From NCBI GenBank assembly GCA_035384605.1, contig DAOOIV010000001.1, forward strand, positions 19,283-83,282: a stretch of DNA of 64,000 nucleotides, written 5' to 3'. The notes below the pieces were generated by a model. That model saw only the letters and a program-made list of their open reading frames with translations, did no database searches and was not told the origin of the DNA. The position numbers were made by a program, and so were the translations under genes. The DNA comes from Phycisphaerae bacterium (GTDB lineage Bacteria; Planctomycetota; Phycisphaerae; UBA1845; PWPN01). Shown in pieces: positions 44,664 to 54,172 of this stretch (within the stretch, counting starts at the first letter, position 1; each line of letters starts with the position of its first letter).

Positions 44664-45899
44664 ATGATGACCTCGCGGGAGCGGATTCTGGCGGCCATCG
44701 ATCACAGGGAGCCGGACCGGCTCCCTATTGATTGCGGGGCCATGCGATCGACGGGCATCCAGGCTGTGGCCTACGGGCGGCTGAAGGCATATCTGGGCGT
44801 CAAGGAAGGCCAGACACGCGTGTTCGACGTCATTCAGCAACTCGCCGAGCCCGAGGATTTCTATCTTGAGCGATTTCGCGTCGACGCGATCAACGCCGGC
44901 CGAGATTTCGACCCGAACGGATGGAAGGACTGGGTGCTGCCCGACGGTTCGCCCTGCCAGATTCCCCGGCACATCGACTTTCGACCGGACAACGGGGACT
45001 GGGTTGCGGTTGATGCCCAAGGGAAGGAGCTGGCCCGGATGATTGCCGGCAGCACCTACTTCAGCCAGACGCACTATCCTTTCAACCGTGATGATTGGCC
45101 GGATTTACTCGACCGGATTGGTGGGTGCATGGGGGAAGTCTGCTGGGGCGCTTTGGCGGAGCCGATTTACGCCGGCGGGCTGAGCGACGACAACCTCGAG
45201 CGCATCGCCGCCCATGTCGCCCGCCTGCGGCAGACGACGGACAAGGCGATCATGATCGCCTTCGGCGCCAACCTTTTTGAATGGTCGGCTTATCTTCGCC
45301 GCATGGATAACGCGCTGATGGATCTGGCGGCCGAGCTGGACAAGGCCGAGGCGTTGCTCGACAAGCTGGTGGAGACGCATCTGGCGGGCTTGGACCGCCT
45401 GTTGCCGGTGCTTGGAGACAATGTTGATCTGATCCAGTTGGGCGACGATCTGGGTATGGAGGCCGGTCCGTTCTTCTCGCCGGAGCTGTTTCGCAAGATC
45501 TTCAAGCCGCGGTACAAGGCCATCATCGACCGGGTCCACACGCTTGCCCCCAACATCCGGGTTTTCCTGCACTCGTGCGGTTCGATCTACAAGCTCTTAG
45601 GCGATCTGATCGAGGTTGGCGTCCAGGTGATCAACCCGGTTCAGATTTCGGCCCGCGACATGGAGCCCGCCCGACTCAAGAAAGAGTTCGGCAAGGACGT
45701 CACGTTCTGGGGCGGCGGATGCGACACGCAGAAGGTCCTGCCGCGCGGCACACCGCAAGAGGTCCGAGACCACGTCCGTCGCAACATTGACCTTCTCGCG
45801 CCGGGCGGCGGATTCGTCTTCACCCAGGTGCACAACATTCTCTCCGAGGTCCCGCCGGCCAACATCGTTGCCATGTATGAAGAGGCGACGAAGAGTTGA
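44664..45899 (+). CDS. UroD-family methyltransferase (MtaA/corrinoid type)
   Basis: The 411-residue protein belongs to the uroporphyrinogen decarboxylase superfamily. Its opening is TSRERILAAIDHREPDRLPID, which in this superfamily marks methylcobamide:CoM or corrinoid-linked methyltransferases rather than HemE. The zinc-ligand region is FLHSCGSIYKLL, and a second Cys lies in FWGGGCDTQKVLP. GDDLGMEAGPFFSPELFRKIFKPR is also characteristic. GAGGAG at 44651 precedes ATG 44664. With the divergent corrinoid activator it suggests a methyl-transfer or O-demethylation module. The methyl donor cannot be determined. Confidence 0.87.
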   Translation: MMTSRERILAAIDHREPDRLPIDCGAMRSTGIQAVAYGRLKAYLGVKEGQTRVFDVIQQLAEPEDFYLERFRVDAINAGRDFDPNGWKDWVLPDGSPCQIPRHIDFRPDNGDWVAVDAQGKELARMIAGSTYFSQTHYPFNRDDWPDLLDRIGGCMGEVCWGALAEPIYAGGLSDDNLERIAAHVARLRQTTDKAIMIAFGANLFEWSAYLRRMDNALMDLAAELDKAEALLDKLVETHLAGLDRLLPVLGDNVDLIQLGDDLGMEAGPFFSPELFRKIFKPRYKAIIDRVHTLAPNIRVFLHSCGSIYKLLGDLIEVGVQVINPVQISARDMEPARLKKEFGKDVTFWGGGCDTQKVLPRGTPQEVRDHVRRNIDLLAPGGGFVFTQVHNILSEVPPANIVAMYEEATKS

Positions 45900-46355
45900 G
45901 TTGAGAGAATGCCGAGTTGCGAATTGGGGGACTTGGACGTGTAATCCATCCGCGGCCTGTGCCGCATTATGGTCGGTTGTCATGCCACTCGCTATTGTGA
46001 CCGGGCCTGTCCGGAGGCTTTTTGACTGATCTCCGGTGGTGTCGCATCATTGGGGCGAAACGTCGCCGGGGCAGAAGCATCCCCGGTCGGGCGGCCGACG
46101 GCGGGGGACGCGGTAGCGGCTGTTCAACGGCAGCGCGACCGCGGCACCCGAGCCGGTATTGGGTTCCCATTCGCGGCCTTGCTCACACCGGCGCCTGCCG
46201 CAGGAGATCGCGGGCGGTGGCGGCGTCAACAACCAGTTCACTCCATACCCGCAGTTCGGGGACGACGAGCAGCGGAAGGAGGGCCCCCGTGCGCAGCTTG
46301 CCGCACTTGCCGCACGGCTGGACGGTCAAGACGACGGCCCGGAGGTCTGCTCGGG
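45900..46355. other. Stretch probably carrying the decayed 5' part of the next gene
   Basis: All three plus frames are open for parts of this stretch, but none gives a sensible protein. The readable similarity of the following gene begins abruptly at about 46356. I see no RNA gene or repeat. Confidence 0.4.
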
Positions 46356-47258
46356 TGGAATTATGAAGCGGTTACCTGGAGATCCACCGAGCACAATATC
46401 GATGTCTTTGCTCTGGGTCGCGTATTGTATGACCTGACCGGTCACGCGAAATGGAACAGTATGGCTCAGCATGCCCAGGCATTCGTCCAAAGCATGTTCG
46501 TGGACGGAGACGGGTATTACCTGACCGGGACGCGGGGAGCGGATGGTACTGAACCCAATCCGTCACCGATTCCGGCCGACGCCCAGGTGTGGGCTGTGCT
46601 GGCGGGGATCGATGAGCAGTCGAGACTGGAGCAGGCTCTGGAGTGGCTGTTGAATCATCTTGTTATTACCGAGGTGGTCGGCGAGCATACCTATATGGGC
46701 GTGAAGTTCTCGACGGAAGGCAACCATATCATGAGTGAGGCGACGGCCGGGGCCGCGATGGCTCTATGGTTGGCCGTGCGAGAGCCGGAGGCACAAAGTC
46801 TCTTTGATTCCCTTGAGCAGATCCAGGCATTCGCTCCGAACAGCGATGGAAACGGCATTGTGGCGACGCCCTTCCCGGCTGGTGCTCCGACGGGGTATGG
46901 TTCGACGTATCCCAATTCCCTGCACGTGGCGAGCACGGCCTGGACGAGCCTGGCGTGGCTTTCTCGGTGCGATTCGGATGCCAATCCGCTGGGGCCACAT
47001 GCCGGCTCGGATTCTCGGTCGGATCGGGTGCCGGCCGATTACGACTGCGACTGCGACGTGGATGGGGACGATTTCAGTCTCTTTGAGGCGTGTGCGTCGG
47101 GTCCCGCGGTGTTGTCGGCGGTCGGTTGTGAGGCAAGGGATTTCGACAAAGATCAGGATGTGGATCAGTCCGACTTCGGCATATTCCAGCGGTGCTATTC
47201 CGAGGTTGGCACCATCGTCGATCCGACCTGCGCGGAAACCAGAGCGTTTTGCGAATGA
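46356..47258 (+). pseudogene. Truncated six-hairpin-like protein with dockerin-like C-terminus
   Basis: The frame is open from 46050, but its first 102 residues are Arg/Pro/Ala-rich and out of character. From WNYEAVTWRSTEHNIDVFALGRVLYDLTG onward it reads as an alpha/alpha-barrel protein (MAQHAQAFVQSMFVDGDGYYL, DAQVWAVLAGIDEQSRLEQAL, ATAGAAMALWLAVR). The last 60 residues are a planctomycete dockerin-like pair of acidic loops (CDVDGDDFSLFEACASG and FDKDQDVDQSDFGIFQRCYSE). The expected N-terminal export signal and first half of the barrel are missing, so a deletion or frameshift near 46350 is likely. A functional internal start cannot be ruled out. Confidence 0.6.
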
Positions 47259-47340
47259 AAGTCGCAGAAGGCTCGGGAGCCCGCGGTCGGTCGGACCTTG
47301 GGGGGTGCAGGATCGAAGACACAACCTGCGCGGTACTTGA

Positions 47341-48486
47341 CTATCTTGCGTACATCTTTTCCGCGAACGTGGCGGGGCGTGAAGCGGGTCGGGGCAAGCC
47401 GGTGGCACCGTACTTTGCGATCACGCCTCGGATACTGCGGTATTGGATCTGCCAGGCCTGCGGGCTGTAGCCGCCGCCGAGCACCATGACGATCGGGACC
47501 ATTCGCCGCGCGGCCTCATCGAACACCAGCCGGTCGCGTTCGATGATTCCCTCGGGTGTCAGTCGCAGCCGTGCGAGCCGGTCGCCTGCCAGGACGTCAA
47601 CGCCGGCTTGCAGGAACACGATGTCGGGCCTGGCGCGATCAAACACCTTTGGCAGATGGTCGGATAACATTCTCAGGTACTCATCGTTTTCCATCCCGGC
47701 CGTCAGCGAGATATCGAGATCGTTGGTCTCTTTCGGGAACGGGTAGATGTCCTCTTCGTGCATATCGAACGTGAACACGTGATCGTCGCCGGCCAAGCAG
47801 CGGGCTGTGCCGTTGCCCTGATGAGCGTCCAGATCGACCACGAGGGCGCGGCGGATGAGCCCTTCGGACTGCAAGACTCGAATCGCGATGGGCATGTCGG
47901 CGTAGATGCAGAATCCGCCGCCGCGATCGGGCTCGGCGTGGTGATAGCCGCCGCCGAGGTTGACGGCGACTCCGTACCGCACGGCCAGCCTTGCCGCCAG
48001 CACCGTGCCGCCCGTCGCATATCGGAAGGGGCGCAGGATGGCAGCATCGGCCAGCCCCGGCAGCATCAGCGCCACGCAGGCATTTTCGAGATACCGGGCC
48101 AGGGCCGAGGGTTGCCGAAGCCGGGCCAGGTACTCGGGCGTGTGGACGCGCAAGAGATCCTCGCGGCCGATCTCCGCGGGCACGTAGACGTCCTCAGGTC
48201 GGATCAGCCCGTCGGTAACGAGCTGCAGGTAGATCCTGGCGTACTTGTTGATGTCGAACGAGTGGAGGCTCTCGAAGCCACCGAGGTCAATCTGGTATCG
48301 TTGCGAGTAGACCAGGCACACGCGTCCGTTCAAAGGCACGCCGTTCCGTGGCTGCTGGACTCTACGGAACGACTCCGGAGCGGCGCAGCCGGCCACCAGC
48401 ATGGGCAGCATGAGCGCGGTGACCAGTAACGACCAAAGGGGGCATCGGCGAAACCAAGGCGACCAAGTAGGAGCATCCGCCAGCAT
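47341..48486 (-). CDS. Histone-deacetylase-family lipoprotein
   Basis: The 381-residue protein has a lipoprotein signal (LVTALMLPMLVAGCAA; LVAGC lipobox). The HDAC/acetoin-utilisation fold follows with HTPEYLARLR, GGYHHAEPDRGGGFCIYAD (catalytic His pair), VVDLDAHQGNGTARCL (zinc Asp and His), FTFDMHEEDIYPF and FLQAGVDVLAGDRLARLRLT (second Asp). Zinc-binding residues appear intact. Such enzymes hydrolyse amides such as acetyl-polyamines, acetyl-lysine or amino sugars; a membrane-anchored, exported version is unusual. ATG 48486 has GGGAG 7 bp upstream. It faces the broken six-hairpin gene convergently. Confidence 0.88.
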   Translation of the reverse strand: MLADAPTWSPWFRRCPLWSLLVTALMLPMLVAGCAAPESFRRVQQPRNGVPLNGRVCLVYSQRYQIDLGGFESLHSFDINKYARIYLQLVTDGLIRPEDVYVPAEIGREDLLRVHTPEYLARLRQPSALARYLENACVALMLPGLADAAILRPFRYATGGTVLAARLAVRYGVAVNLGGGYHHAEPDRGGGFCIYADMPIAIRVLQSEGLIRRALVVDLDAHQGNGTARCLAGDDHVFTFDMHEEDIYPFPKETNDLDISLTAGMENDEYLRMLSDHLPKVFDRARPDIVFLQAGVDVLAGDRLARLRLTPEGIIERDRLVFDEAARRMVPIVMVLGGGYSPQAWQIQYRSIRGVIAKYGATGLPRPASRPATFAEKMYAR

Positions 48487-48511
48487 GAGTCGAGTCGTCT
48501 CCCTATTCTCG

Positions 48512-49735
48512 TCAGAGCTTCTTCATCCGATGCTCTTCCAGCTTCTGCTCGTCAACTTCCACGCCCAGACCGGGGCCGGTGGGGACGGGCAGCAGGTCGC
48601 CGGTTGGGACCAGGGGCTTTTTCAGGATGCTCAGACCGCTCAGGAACTGGGGGCCGTTGAGGGCGGCCGGGAAACGCAGATCGTATGCCCCGTAGAGCAG
48701 CAGGCTGGCCGCGAGCGAGATGTCCGGGTCGGTCAGGCCGCTGCCCAGCCACATCAGTCCTTTCTTGAGGCAAAGCTCAATCTGGGCCTGGGCCTCGGTG
48801 ATGCCCCCGCAGCGGGCCGGCTTCATCGCCACACCATCGAGCATGCCCAGCTTGATGAACTCCTCCAGTTCGCCGGTGCTTACGATCCCCTCATCCATCA
48901 GGATGGGCAGCCCGCCGATCTTCTTGAGCCGCTGGTAGCCCGAGATCCGGTTGGGCTTGAGGGGCTGCTCCAGGACCGCCACACCGGCCTTGGCCAGTTT
49001 GGGCAATACCTCGACGGCCGTGGCCTCGTCGTACCCGCCGTTGGCATCGGCCCACAGAAAACCGTCGGGCACGAGTTTCTTGACCATGGTACACATCTCG
49101 ACGTCGAATTTCGGATCGGGGGCGACCTTCACGTTGAAATTGCGGTAGCCGTGCTGCTTGCCCTCCTCGATCAACCGGGGGATATCATCAAGAGTCTTGG
49201 GGTTGAGCGTCCAACTGAGCAACACCTTATCGCGGCCCTTGTGTTTCCATCGCTCCTGCGCCGTCTGCTTGAGCAGCTTGCCCGTCAGGTCGAAGAGCGC
49301 CAGGTCGATTCCCGCCTTGCAGATCGGCTGGCCGGTGGAAAACGACGGAGCGATGATGGTGTCCATAGCCTTGTGGACGACCGTCAGGTCGAACGGGTCC
49401 AGCCCGATCAGCACGGGGGTCAGGTACCGCTCGATGGTGGTATGGACGGTTTCAAGCGTTTCGTAGCTCCATTTGTTGGTCGGCACGCTTTGTCCCCAAC
49501 CGACGGTGCCGTCGTCGGCGGTGATTTTGACCACCACCGTCTGTCGCCCGAGCGGCTCGCCCTTGGGCCCTTCGAAGAATTTGAACCGCCCGGCCGTCGG
49601 GTAGGTCAAAGGAATGGTCTCGATTCGATCGATCTTCACGGATTTCATCGGTGTCCCCGGTGATCGTTGTGCATACAGCGCGCCGGCCAACCCCGCAGCC
49701 CCGGCGATGAATTGGCGACGGTTTAGTTGAGACAC
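48512..49735 (-). CDS. Tat-exported enolase-superfamily enzyme (mandelate racemase/muconate cycloisomerase type)
   Basis: The 407-residue protein starts with a Tat signal (NRRQFIAGAAGLAGALYA). An N-terminal capping domain and a modified barrel follow. Visible metal-ligand segments are WADANGGYDE, VLEQPLKPN and ILMDEGIVS, with KPARCGGITEA near strand 6. The usual KxK of strand 2 is NVK here (FNVKVAPDP), so the first lysine is lost while the second remains. It is likely a cycloisomerase, racemase or dehydratase acting outside the cytoplasm. GTG 49735 has AGGAGG upstream. It lies 25 bp before the HDAC-like gene on the same strand and could form an operon with it. Confidence 0.85.
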   Translation of the reverse strand: MSQLNRRQFIAGAAGLAGALYAQRSPGTPMKSVKIDRIETIPLTYPTAGRFKFFEGPKGEPLGRQTVVVKITADDGTVGWGQSVPTNKWSYETLETVHTTIERYLTPVLIGLDPFDLTVVHKAMDTIIAPSFSTGQPICKAGIDLALFDLTGKLLKQTAQERWKHKGRDKVLLSWTLNPKTLDDIPRLIEEGKQHGYRNFNVKVAPDPKFDVEMCTMVKKLVPDGFLWADANGGYDEATAVEVLPKLAKAGVAVLEQPLKPNRISGYQRLKKIGGLPILMDEGIVSTGELEEFIKLGMLDGVAMKPARCGGITEAQAQIELCLKKGLMWLGSGLTDPDISLAASLLLYGAYDLRFPAALNGPQFLSGLSILKKPLVPTGDLLPVPTGPGLGVEVDEQKLEEHRMKKL

Positions 49736-49958
49736 GGGCGGACCTCCTGCTTCACGGCGAATTCCTGATTAAGTTCAAGTCTATCAGGTAATCAGAGAGC
49801 CTTCCACGCGGCAGACCGTTGGTCGGTCATCGTTCTCCACTTGCAGGAAACGAGGAGACACTTACTTGGCGAGCCACGGCCGCTTATCGCGGAGACCTGC
49901 ACAAGTACCCGCAGTGCCGCCGGCATGAAGCCGCCGGCTCGTCAAGACGCGAGGAAAA

Positions 49959-50960
49959 TCAGCCGATCACCAGTACCCCTGAGCCGTCGATGCGGTCGGC
50001 CTTGAGGTGCTGCAGAGCGCGGTTGGCCTCCTCAAGAGGGTAAGTCGTAGTGTGCGGGCGAATCGGGATCCTTGCGGCCTCGGCCAATAGCGCCCGGCCG
50101 TCTTCGCGGGTGTTGGCGGTCACCGAGCAGACGTTTTTCTCGTAAAACAGGTGCTCCTCGTACTGCATGGTGGGCACATCGGTCATATAGATGCCTGCCA
50201 GCGCCAGCGTTCCGCCCTTCTTGAGTGCGGCCAGCGCCGGGGGCACCAACTCGCCGGCCGGAGCAAAGATGATCGCGCTGTCGGCCTTGACCGGCATCTC
50301 GCGCGGATCCTCGCCGACCCACTCAGCTCCCATTTCCCGGGCCAGTTCGCGATGGCTCTCACCGCGGGTCGCCACGCACACGCGGCAGCCGCGATGACGA
50401 GCGATCTGGATGACCACGTGAGCCGACGAACCGAATCCGTACAAGGCGAGCGTGCCGCCATTCGGCACGGCCGACCGCTGCAACGCCCGGTAGCCGATGA
50501 TCCCCGCACATAAGAGCGGGGCGGCCTGAACGTTCTCGAAGACTTCGGGAATCTCATAGGCGAACGCTTCGGGAACGACCGCATACTCGGCATAGCCGCC
50601 GTCGGCGTGATAGCCGGTGAAAAGCTGCGACCCGCAGAGGTTCTCATGACCTGTTCGGCAGAAGTCGCATTGCCCGCAGGTGTGCCGCAACCAGGCTGCG
50701 CCGACTCGTTGCCCGATCTTGAGGCGCCCGCACCGGGGGCCCAGAGCGTCCACGACGCCGACAATCTGGTGGCCCGGAATGATTGGCTGCTTTCGCGGCG
50801 GCAGCTCTCCCTCGATCACGTGCAGGTCCGTCCTGCAGATGGCACAGCAACGCACTTTGATGCGGACCTCGCCGGCCTGAGGCGACGGGGTCGGCGTATC
50901 GATCAGGCGCAGAGGTGCGGATTCGATCGGCGCATTGTGTTCGAGCACCATGGCCTTCAT
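49959..50960 (-). CDS. Zinc-dependent alcohol dehydrogenase
   Basis: The 333-residue MDR-family enzyme has catalytic-zinc residues in [16 protein letters not shown] and PGHQIVG, and the structural zinc lobe [15 protein letters not shown] (four Cys). The Rossmann loop is [17 protein letters not shown], a GxGxxA-like sequence. It also has [15 protein letters not shown] and [13 protein letters not shown], features of the AdhA-like Zn-alcohol dehydrogenases. It probably oxidises or reduces a simple alcohol/aldehyde using NAD(P). It is followed upstream on the same strand by an ACT-domain gene 32 bp away. Context gives no substrate. Confidence 0.9.
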   Translation of the reverse strand: MKAMVLEHNAPIESAPLRLIDTPTPSPQAGEVRIKVRCCAICRTDLHVIEGELPPRKQPIIPGHQIVGVVDALGPRCGRLKIGQRVGAAWLRHTCGQCDFCRTGHENLCGSQLFTGYHADGGYAEYAVVPEAFAYEIPEVFENVQAAPLLCAGIIGYRALQRSAVPNGGTLALYGFGSSAHVVIQIARHRGCRVCVATRGESHRELAREMGAEWVGEDPREMPVKADSAIIFAPAGELVPPALAALKKGGTLALAGIYMTDVPTMQYEEHLFYEKNVCSVTANTREDGRALLAEAARIPIRPHTTTYPLEEANRALQHLKADRIDGSGVLVIG

Positions 50961-50992
50961 GGGGACGGATTCCTCTTGCGGGATGAGGGGCG

Positions 50993-51418
50993 TCAGGCCA
51001 TTTTTCTGAGAACTGCCGCTGCTTTTCGAGCGTCAGCGGCCTTGTCGAAAGCCAAGTGAAAAACGCACTGCTTGGCGATGGCGGCGCCCGAGAAGCCCCG
51101 CAGATTGATTCCTTCTTTGGCAAGCGCCCTGGTGAGCGTCGCTCCGAGCCCTTTCTTGTTCGCACAGGTAATGCGCAACGAATGCAAGCTCTTACTCTTG
51201 GCGAAGCCGGCCGCCTTGGCGGCGTTGATCTGCTTGGCGCCCTTGAGCGGGGTCACAAAGACGACACCGGTGCCGGGGATACTCGACTCTCGCCGGGCGA
51301 TGACGAATTCCAGATTCGCACCCGCCCGGGCCAGGTCCGCCAGCTTGGTGGCCAGGCCGCCGGGCCGGTCCGTTATGCCCGTGACCCATACCTCCTCATG
51401 AGAGATCTTCAGTTTCAT
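50993..51418 (-). CDS. ACT-domain protein
   Basis: This 141-residue protein consists of two ACT domains: residues 1-70 (VWVTGITDRPGGLATKLADLARAGANLEF) and 75-140 (HSLRITCANKKGLGATLTRALAKEGINLRGFSGAAI). No catalytic domain is attached, so it is a stand-alone regulator that may bind an amino acid. GGAGG precedes ATG 51418. It lies immediately upstream of the alcohol dehydrogenase and is probably co-transcribed. Confidence 0.82.
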   Translation of the reverse strand: MKLKISHEEVWVTGITDRPGGLATKLADLARAGANLEFVIARRESSIPGTGVVFVTPLKGAKQINAAKAAGFAKSKSLHSLRITCANKKGLGATLTRALAKEGINLRGFSGAAIAKQCVFHLAFDKAADARKAAAVLRKMA

Positions 51419-51550
51419 GATGTGTCCTCCAATAAGAGACTTGTCGTGCAGAGATCTAACCGCAGATGGCGGTTGCTGTCAATCGGCCTTTTTCTATGTT
51501 TGATTTCCCCGCTTTGCCGAGTTGACGTCTCTTGCCGCGCCGAAACGTGG

Positions 51551-51556
51551 TATACT
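51551..51556 (+). promoter_or_regulatory. Candidate -10 element of the AmmeMemoRadiSam cluster
   Basis: TATACT lies 30 bp before the ATG. The only good -35-like hexamer, TTGACG (51522-51527), is 23 bp away, too far for a standard promoter. Confidence 0.25.
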
Positions 51557-51585
51557 TATGGCACACCTCGTGTGGAGGTCACGCC

Positions 51586-53139
51586 ATGAAGTCTGAAGTG
51601 GGTCTGGTTGCAGGTTCAGTTGTGATCTGGGCCATGTTGGCAGGAGGCACGCACATGGCAAATGCCCAAGACAGCAAGACAGTCGCTAGTCGGGAGCCGG
51701 TTTGCGCGGGGACATGGTATCCGGGGGATGCCGGCACCCTGAACAGCCTGGTCGACAAGCTGATGGATGAAGCCAAGCCGCCGGCCATCAACGGCAAGCC
51801 GCTAGCGATCATTGCCCCGCACGCCGGGTATCGATACAGCGCTCCGGTTGCGGCGGCGGCATACCGTTGCCTTCGAGGGCAATCCTATAAGCGGGTCTTT
51901 GTCATGGCCTTCAGCCACAGGAGGGCATCCGCGTACCGCGGCGTTCATGTCCCCGATGACCTGGGCGCTTACGACATGCCCGCCGGCGCGGTGCCCCTCG
52001 ATCGGGAGACCATCGCGCTGCTCAAGCAGAACCGTGCATTCGTGTCGATCGCCGGTATAGACCGCGACGAGCATTCTCTGGAGCTACAATTGCCTTTCCT
52101 GCAGCGCACGATCAAGGATTTCAAGCTGGTTCCGCTGTATGTCGGCCAGATGACGCCTGAGTTTTTCGCTCTGGCGGCACGGGCAATCGTACAGTGCCTT
52201 GACGGCGATACCCTGCTGGTAGCCAGCAGCGACTTTACCCACTTCGGTCCGAACTACGGTTACGAGCCTTTCAAGGATGACGTGCCCAAGAAGCTGGCCG
52301 AACTGGCCGACAAGGCGGCCGGACCGTTGCTAGCCTGCGACTTCGACGGCTTCGCCGAGCACATGAAGAAGACGGACGACACCATCTGCGGTTACGGGCC
52401 GATCATGCTGCTGTTGCGGGTTCTTTCGATGAAGGGCGGGGCCCAGGCGACGCGTGCGGCGTTCGACACCTCAGGCCGCATGACCAATGACTATACCAGC
52501 AGCGTGACATACCAGTCGTTTGTTTTTACGCCGAGGCCGCCGCTCTTCGAGGAGCCTCTTCGGCGGCAGTTGCTCAAGCTGGCTCGCGAGACGATCACCG
52601 CCTATCTGAGCGGCCGGGAGCCGCCCAAGGTGGATCCGACGACGCTGCCGGCACCGCTGCGCGAGAACGGGGCATGTTTCGTGACCCTTCAAAACCGGGG
52701 CGAACTGCGTGGTTGCATCGGCAACACGGAGGCGATCGATCCGCTCTATACCGCCGTGATCCGCAACGCCATCAATGCCTGTCAGGATCCGCGGTTCACT
52801 CTTGACCCGGTCACGGCGGCCGAGGTCCCCAAACTGCACATCGAAATCAGTCGCCTGACGCCGATGAAGCGGGTCCGGGACACCAGCGAGGTCATCATCG
52901 GCCGCCACGGCCTGCTGATTTCGCTGCACGGGCGGCGCGGGTTGCTGCTGCCGCAGGTGGCTTACGAACGAGGTTGGACGCGAGAGCAGTTTCTGGGCGA
53001 AGTCTGCCGCAAAGCCGGCTTGCCGATGGACTCATGGAAGCAGCCTGAGGCGGAGTTGTACTCATTCGAGGCAGAAGTGTTCGGGGAACCTGAGACGGCG
53101 GGACAAGCCGGGCAAACCACCGCCCCAAAACCGGAGTAG
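51586..53139 (+). CDS. AmmeMemoRadiSam protein: Memo (B) fused to AMMECR1 (A), exported
   Basis: The 517-residue protein begins with a Sec-type signal (VGLVAGSVVIWAMLAGGTHMANA). The N-terminal half is a Memo domain with AIIAPHAGYRYSAPVAAAAYR, DEHSLELQLPFL and ASSDFTHFGP (His residues of the Memo metal-site region). The C-terminal half is an AMMECR1 domain with ACFVTLQNRGELRGCIGN (LRGCIG signature) and HIEISRLTPM. Memo and AMMECR1 are usually separate genes beside a radical SAM enzyme. The role of the system is not established. ATG 51586 has GGAGG 7 bp upstream. It is the first gene of the plus-strand cluster and is 7 bp from the DUF362 gene. Confidence 0.93.
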   Translation: MKSEVGLVAGSVVIWAMLAGGTHMANAQDSKTVASREPVCAGTWYPGDAGTLNSLVDKLMDEAKPPAINGKPLAIIAPHAGYRYSAPVAAAAYRCLRGQSYKRVFVMAFSHRRASAYRGVHVPDDLGAYDMPAGAVPLDRETIALLKQNRAFVSIAGIDRDEHSLELQLPFLQRTIKDFKLVPLYVGQMTPEFFALAARAIVQCLDGDTLLVASSDFTHFGPNYGYEPFKDDVPKKLAELADKAAGPLLACDFDGFAEHMKKTDDTICGYGPIMLLLRVLSMKGGAQATRAAFDTSGRMTNDYTSSVTYQSFVFTPRPPLFEEPLRRQLLKLARETITAYLSGREPPKVDPTTLPAPLRENGACFVTLQNRGELRGCIGNTEAIDPLYTAVIRNAINACQDPRFTLDPVTAAEVPKLHIEISRLTPMKRVRDTSEVIIGRHGLLISLHGRRGLLLPQVAYERGWTREQFLGEVCRKAGLPMDSWKQPEAELYSFEAEVFGEPETAGQAGQTTAPKPE

Positions 53140-53146
53140 GGCAACA

Positions 53147-54172
53147 ATGTCCAAGAAAGGTACGACCAGAAGGGGTTTTCTAGCAAAGGTCGGGGCGGCA
53201 GCCGCTGCGGCGCTGGGTTTTCGCCGACCGCGGGCCGCGGTTGCGGAATCACCAAGCGAAGCAACGCGTCCTGCCGTAAACGTAAAGGCCCCGGCTCGTG
53301 TGGTCATCGCGCGTGATGAGGCGCTGGCCAGAGGCGAGGTCGGTGATCACGTTGATCTGCTGACGAAGCTGCTTGACGCGGCCGTGCAGAAGGTCACCCG
53401 CACGGATTCGGCCCGTCGGGCGTGGTCGAGCCTGTTTACGCCCGGTGACCGGATCGGCATCAAGGTCAACACGCTGGGCTTATCCACTCAGCCGGCGGTG
53501 GTGGAGGCCATTGTCGCCGGGTTGCGCCGAGCGGACGTTCCGGCCGGGAATATCATCATTTGGGACCGGTTCGATGTGGAACTGCTCGCTGCCGGATTCA
53601 AGCTGGCCAAGTCCGCCGGCGCGGTGCAGTGCAAGGGTACCGACGCCGACAGCTACGGCAGCGGTTACCAGGAACAGATCGAGCACAGCGGGCGGATTGG
53701 TTCGTGCTTCTCGCGGATCCTGGCGGAGGAGGTGACCTCGCTGATCTGTGTGCCGGTGCTCAAGGACCACAATCTGGCGGGCGTTTCGCTGGGCCTGAAG
53801 AACTTCTTCGGCGCGATTCACAACCCGAACAAGTACCATGAACACAATTGTGATCCGTACATTGTGGACGTCGTCTCGCACCGGTTCATCCGGCCGAAGT
53901 GGAGGCTCACGATTTGCGACGCGACGCGGGGGCAGTATCAGGGCGGTCCGACGCGCAACCCGGAGTACGCCTGGCCATTCGGCGGGCTGATTGTTGGAAC
54001 TGATATTGTGGCGGTTGATGCCGTGGCGGCAGACCTGTTGGCCAGGCAGCGGCAGGCCAAGGGGCTTAAGTCGCTGGAGCAGGAAAAGCGCCCGCCCAAG
54101 CACATTGCGACGGCCGCCAGCCGCGGATTGGGCACCGCCGACCTGGCGAAGATCGAGCGGATCGAGCTCTGA
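53147..54172 (+). CDS. Tat-exported DUF362 protein
   Basis: The 341-residue protein has a Tat signal (TRRGFLAKVGAAAAAALGF). A DUF362 domain follows with KVNTLGLSTQPAVVEAIV, VPAGNIIIWDRF, ICVPVLKDHNLAGVSLGLKNFFGAIHNPNKYH and GTDIVAVDAVAADLLA. DUF362 proteins often carry iron-sulphur clusters, but no clear ferredoxin motif is visible here. Being between the Memo-AMMECR1 fusion and the radical SAM gene suggests it belongs to the same system. The last 46 bp are duplicated at 54338-54383, encoding a second copy of the terminal LGTADLA-IERIE peptide. Confidence 0.86.
   Translation: MSKKGTTRRGFLAKVGAAAAAALGFRRPRAAVAESPSEATRPAVNVKAPARVVIARDEALARGEVGDHVDLLTKLLDAAVQKVTRTDSARRAWSSLFTPGDRIGIKVNTLGLSTQPAVVEAIVAGLRRADVPAGNIIIWDRFDVELLAAGFKLAKSAGAVQCKGTDADSYGSGYQEQIEHSGRIGSCFSRILAEEVTSLICVPVLKDHNLAGVSLGLKNFFGAIHNPNKYHEHNCDPYIVDVVSHRFIRPKWRLTICDATRGQYQGGPTRNPEYAWPFGGLIVGTDIVAVDAVAADLLARQRQAKGLKSLEQEKRPPKHIATAASRGLGTADLAKIERIEL

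Noticed and set aside
48401..49663. Plus-strand 420-codon frame
   Set aside because: Antisense to the enolase-superfamily gene, which carries all metal-ligand motifs.
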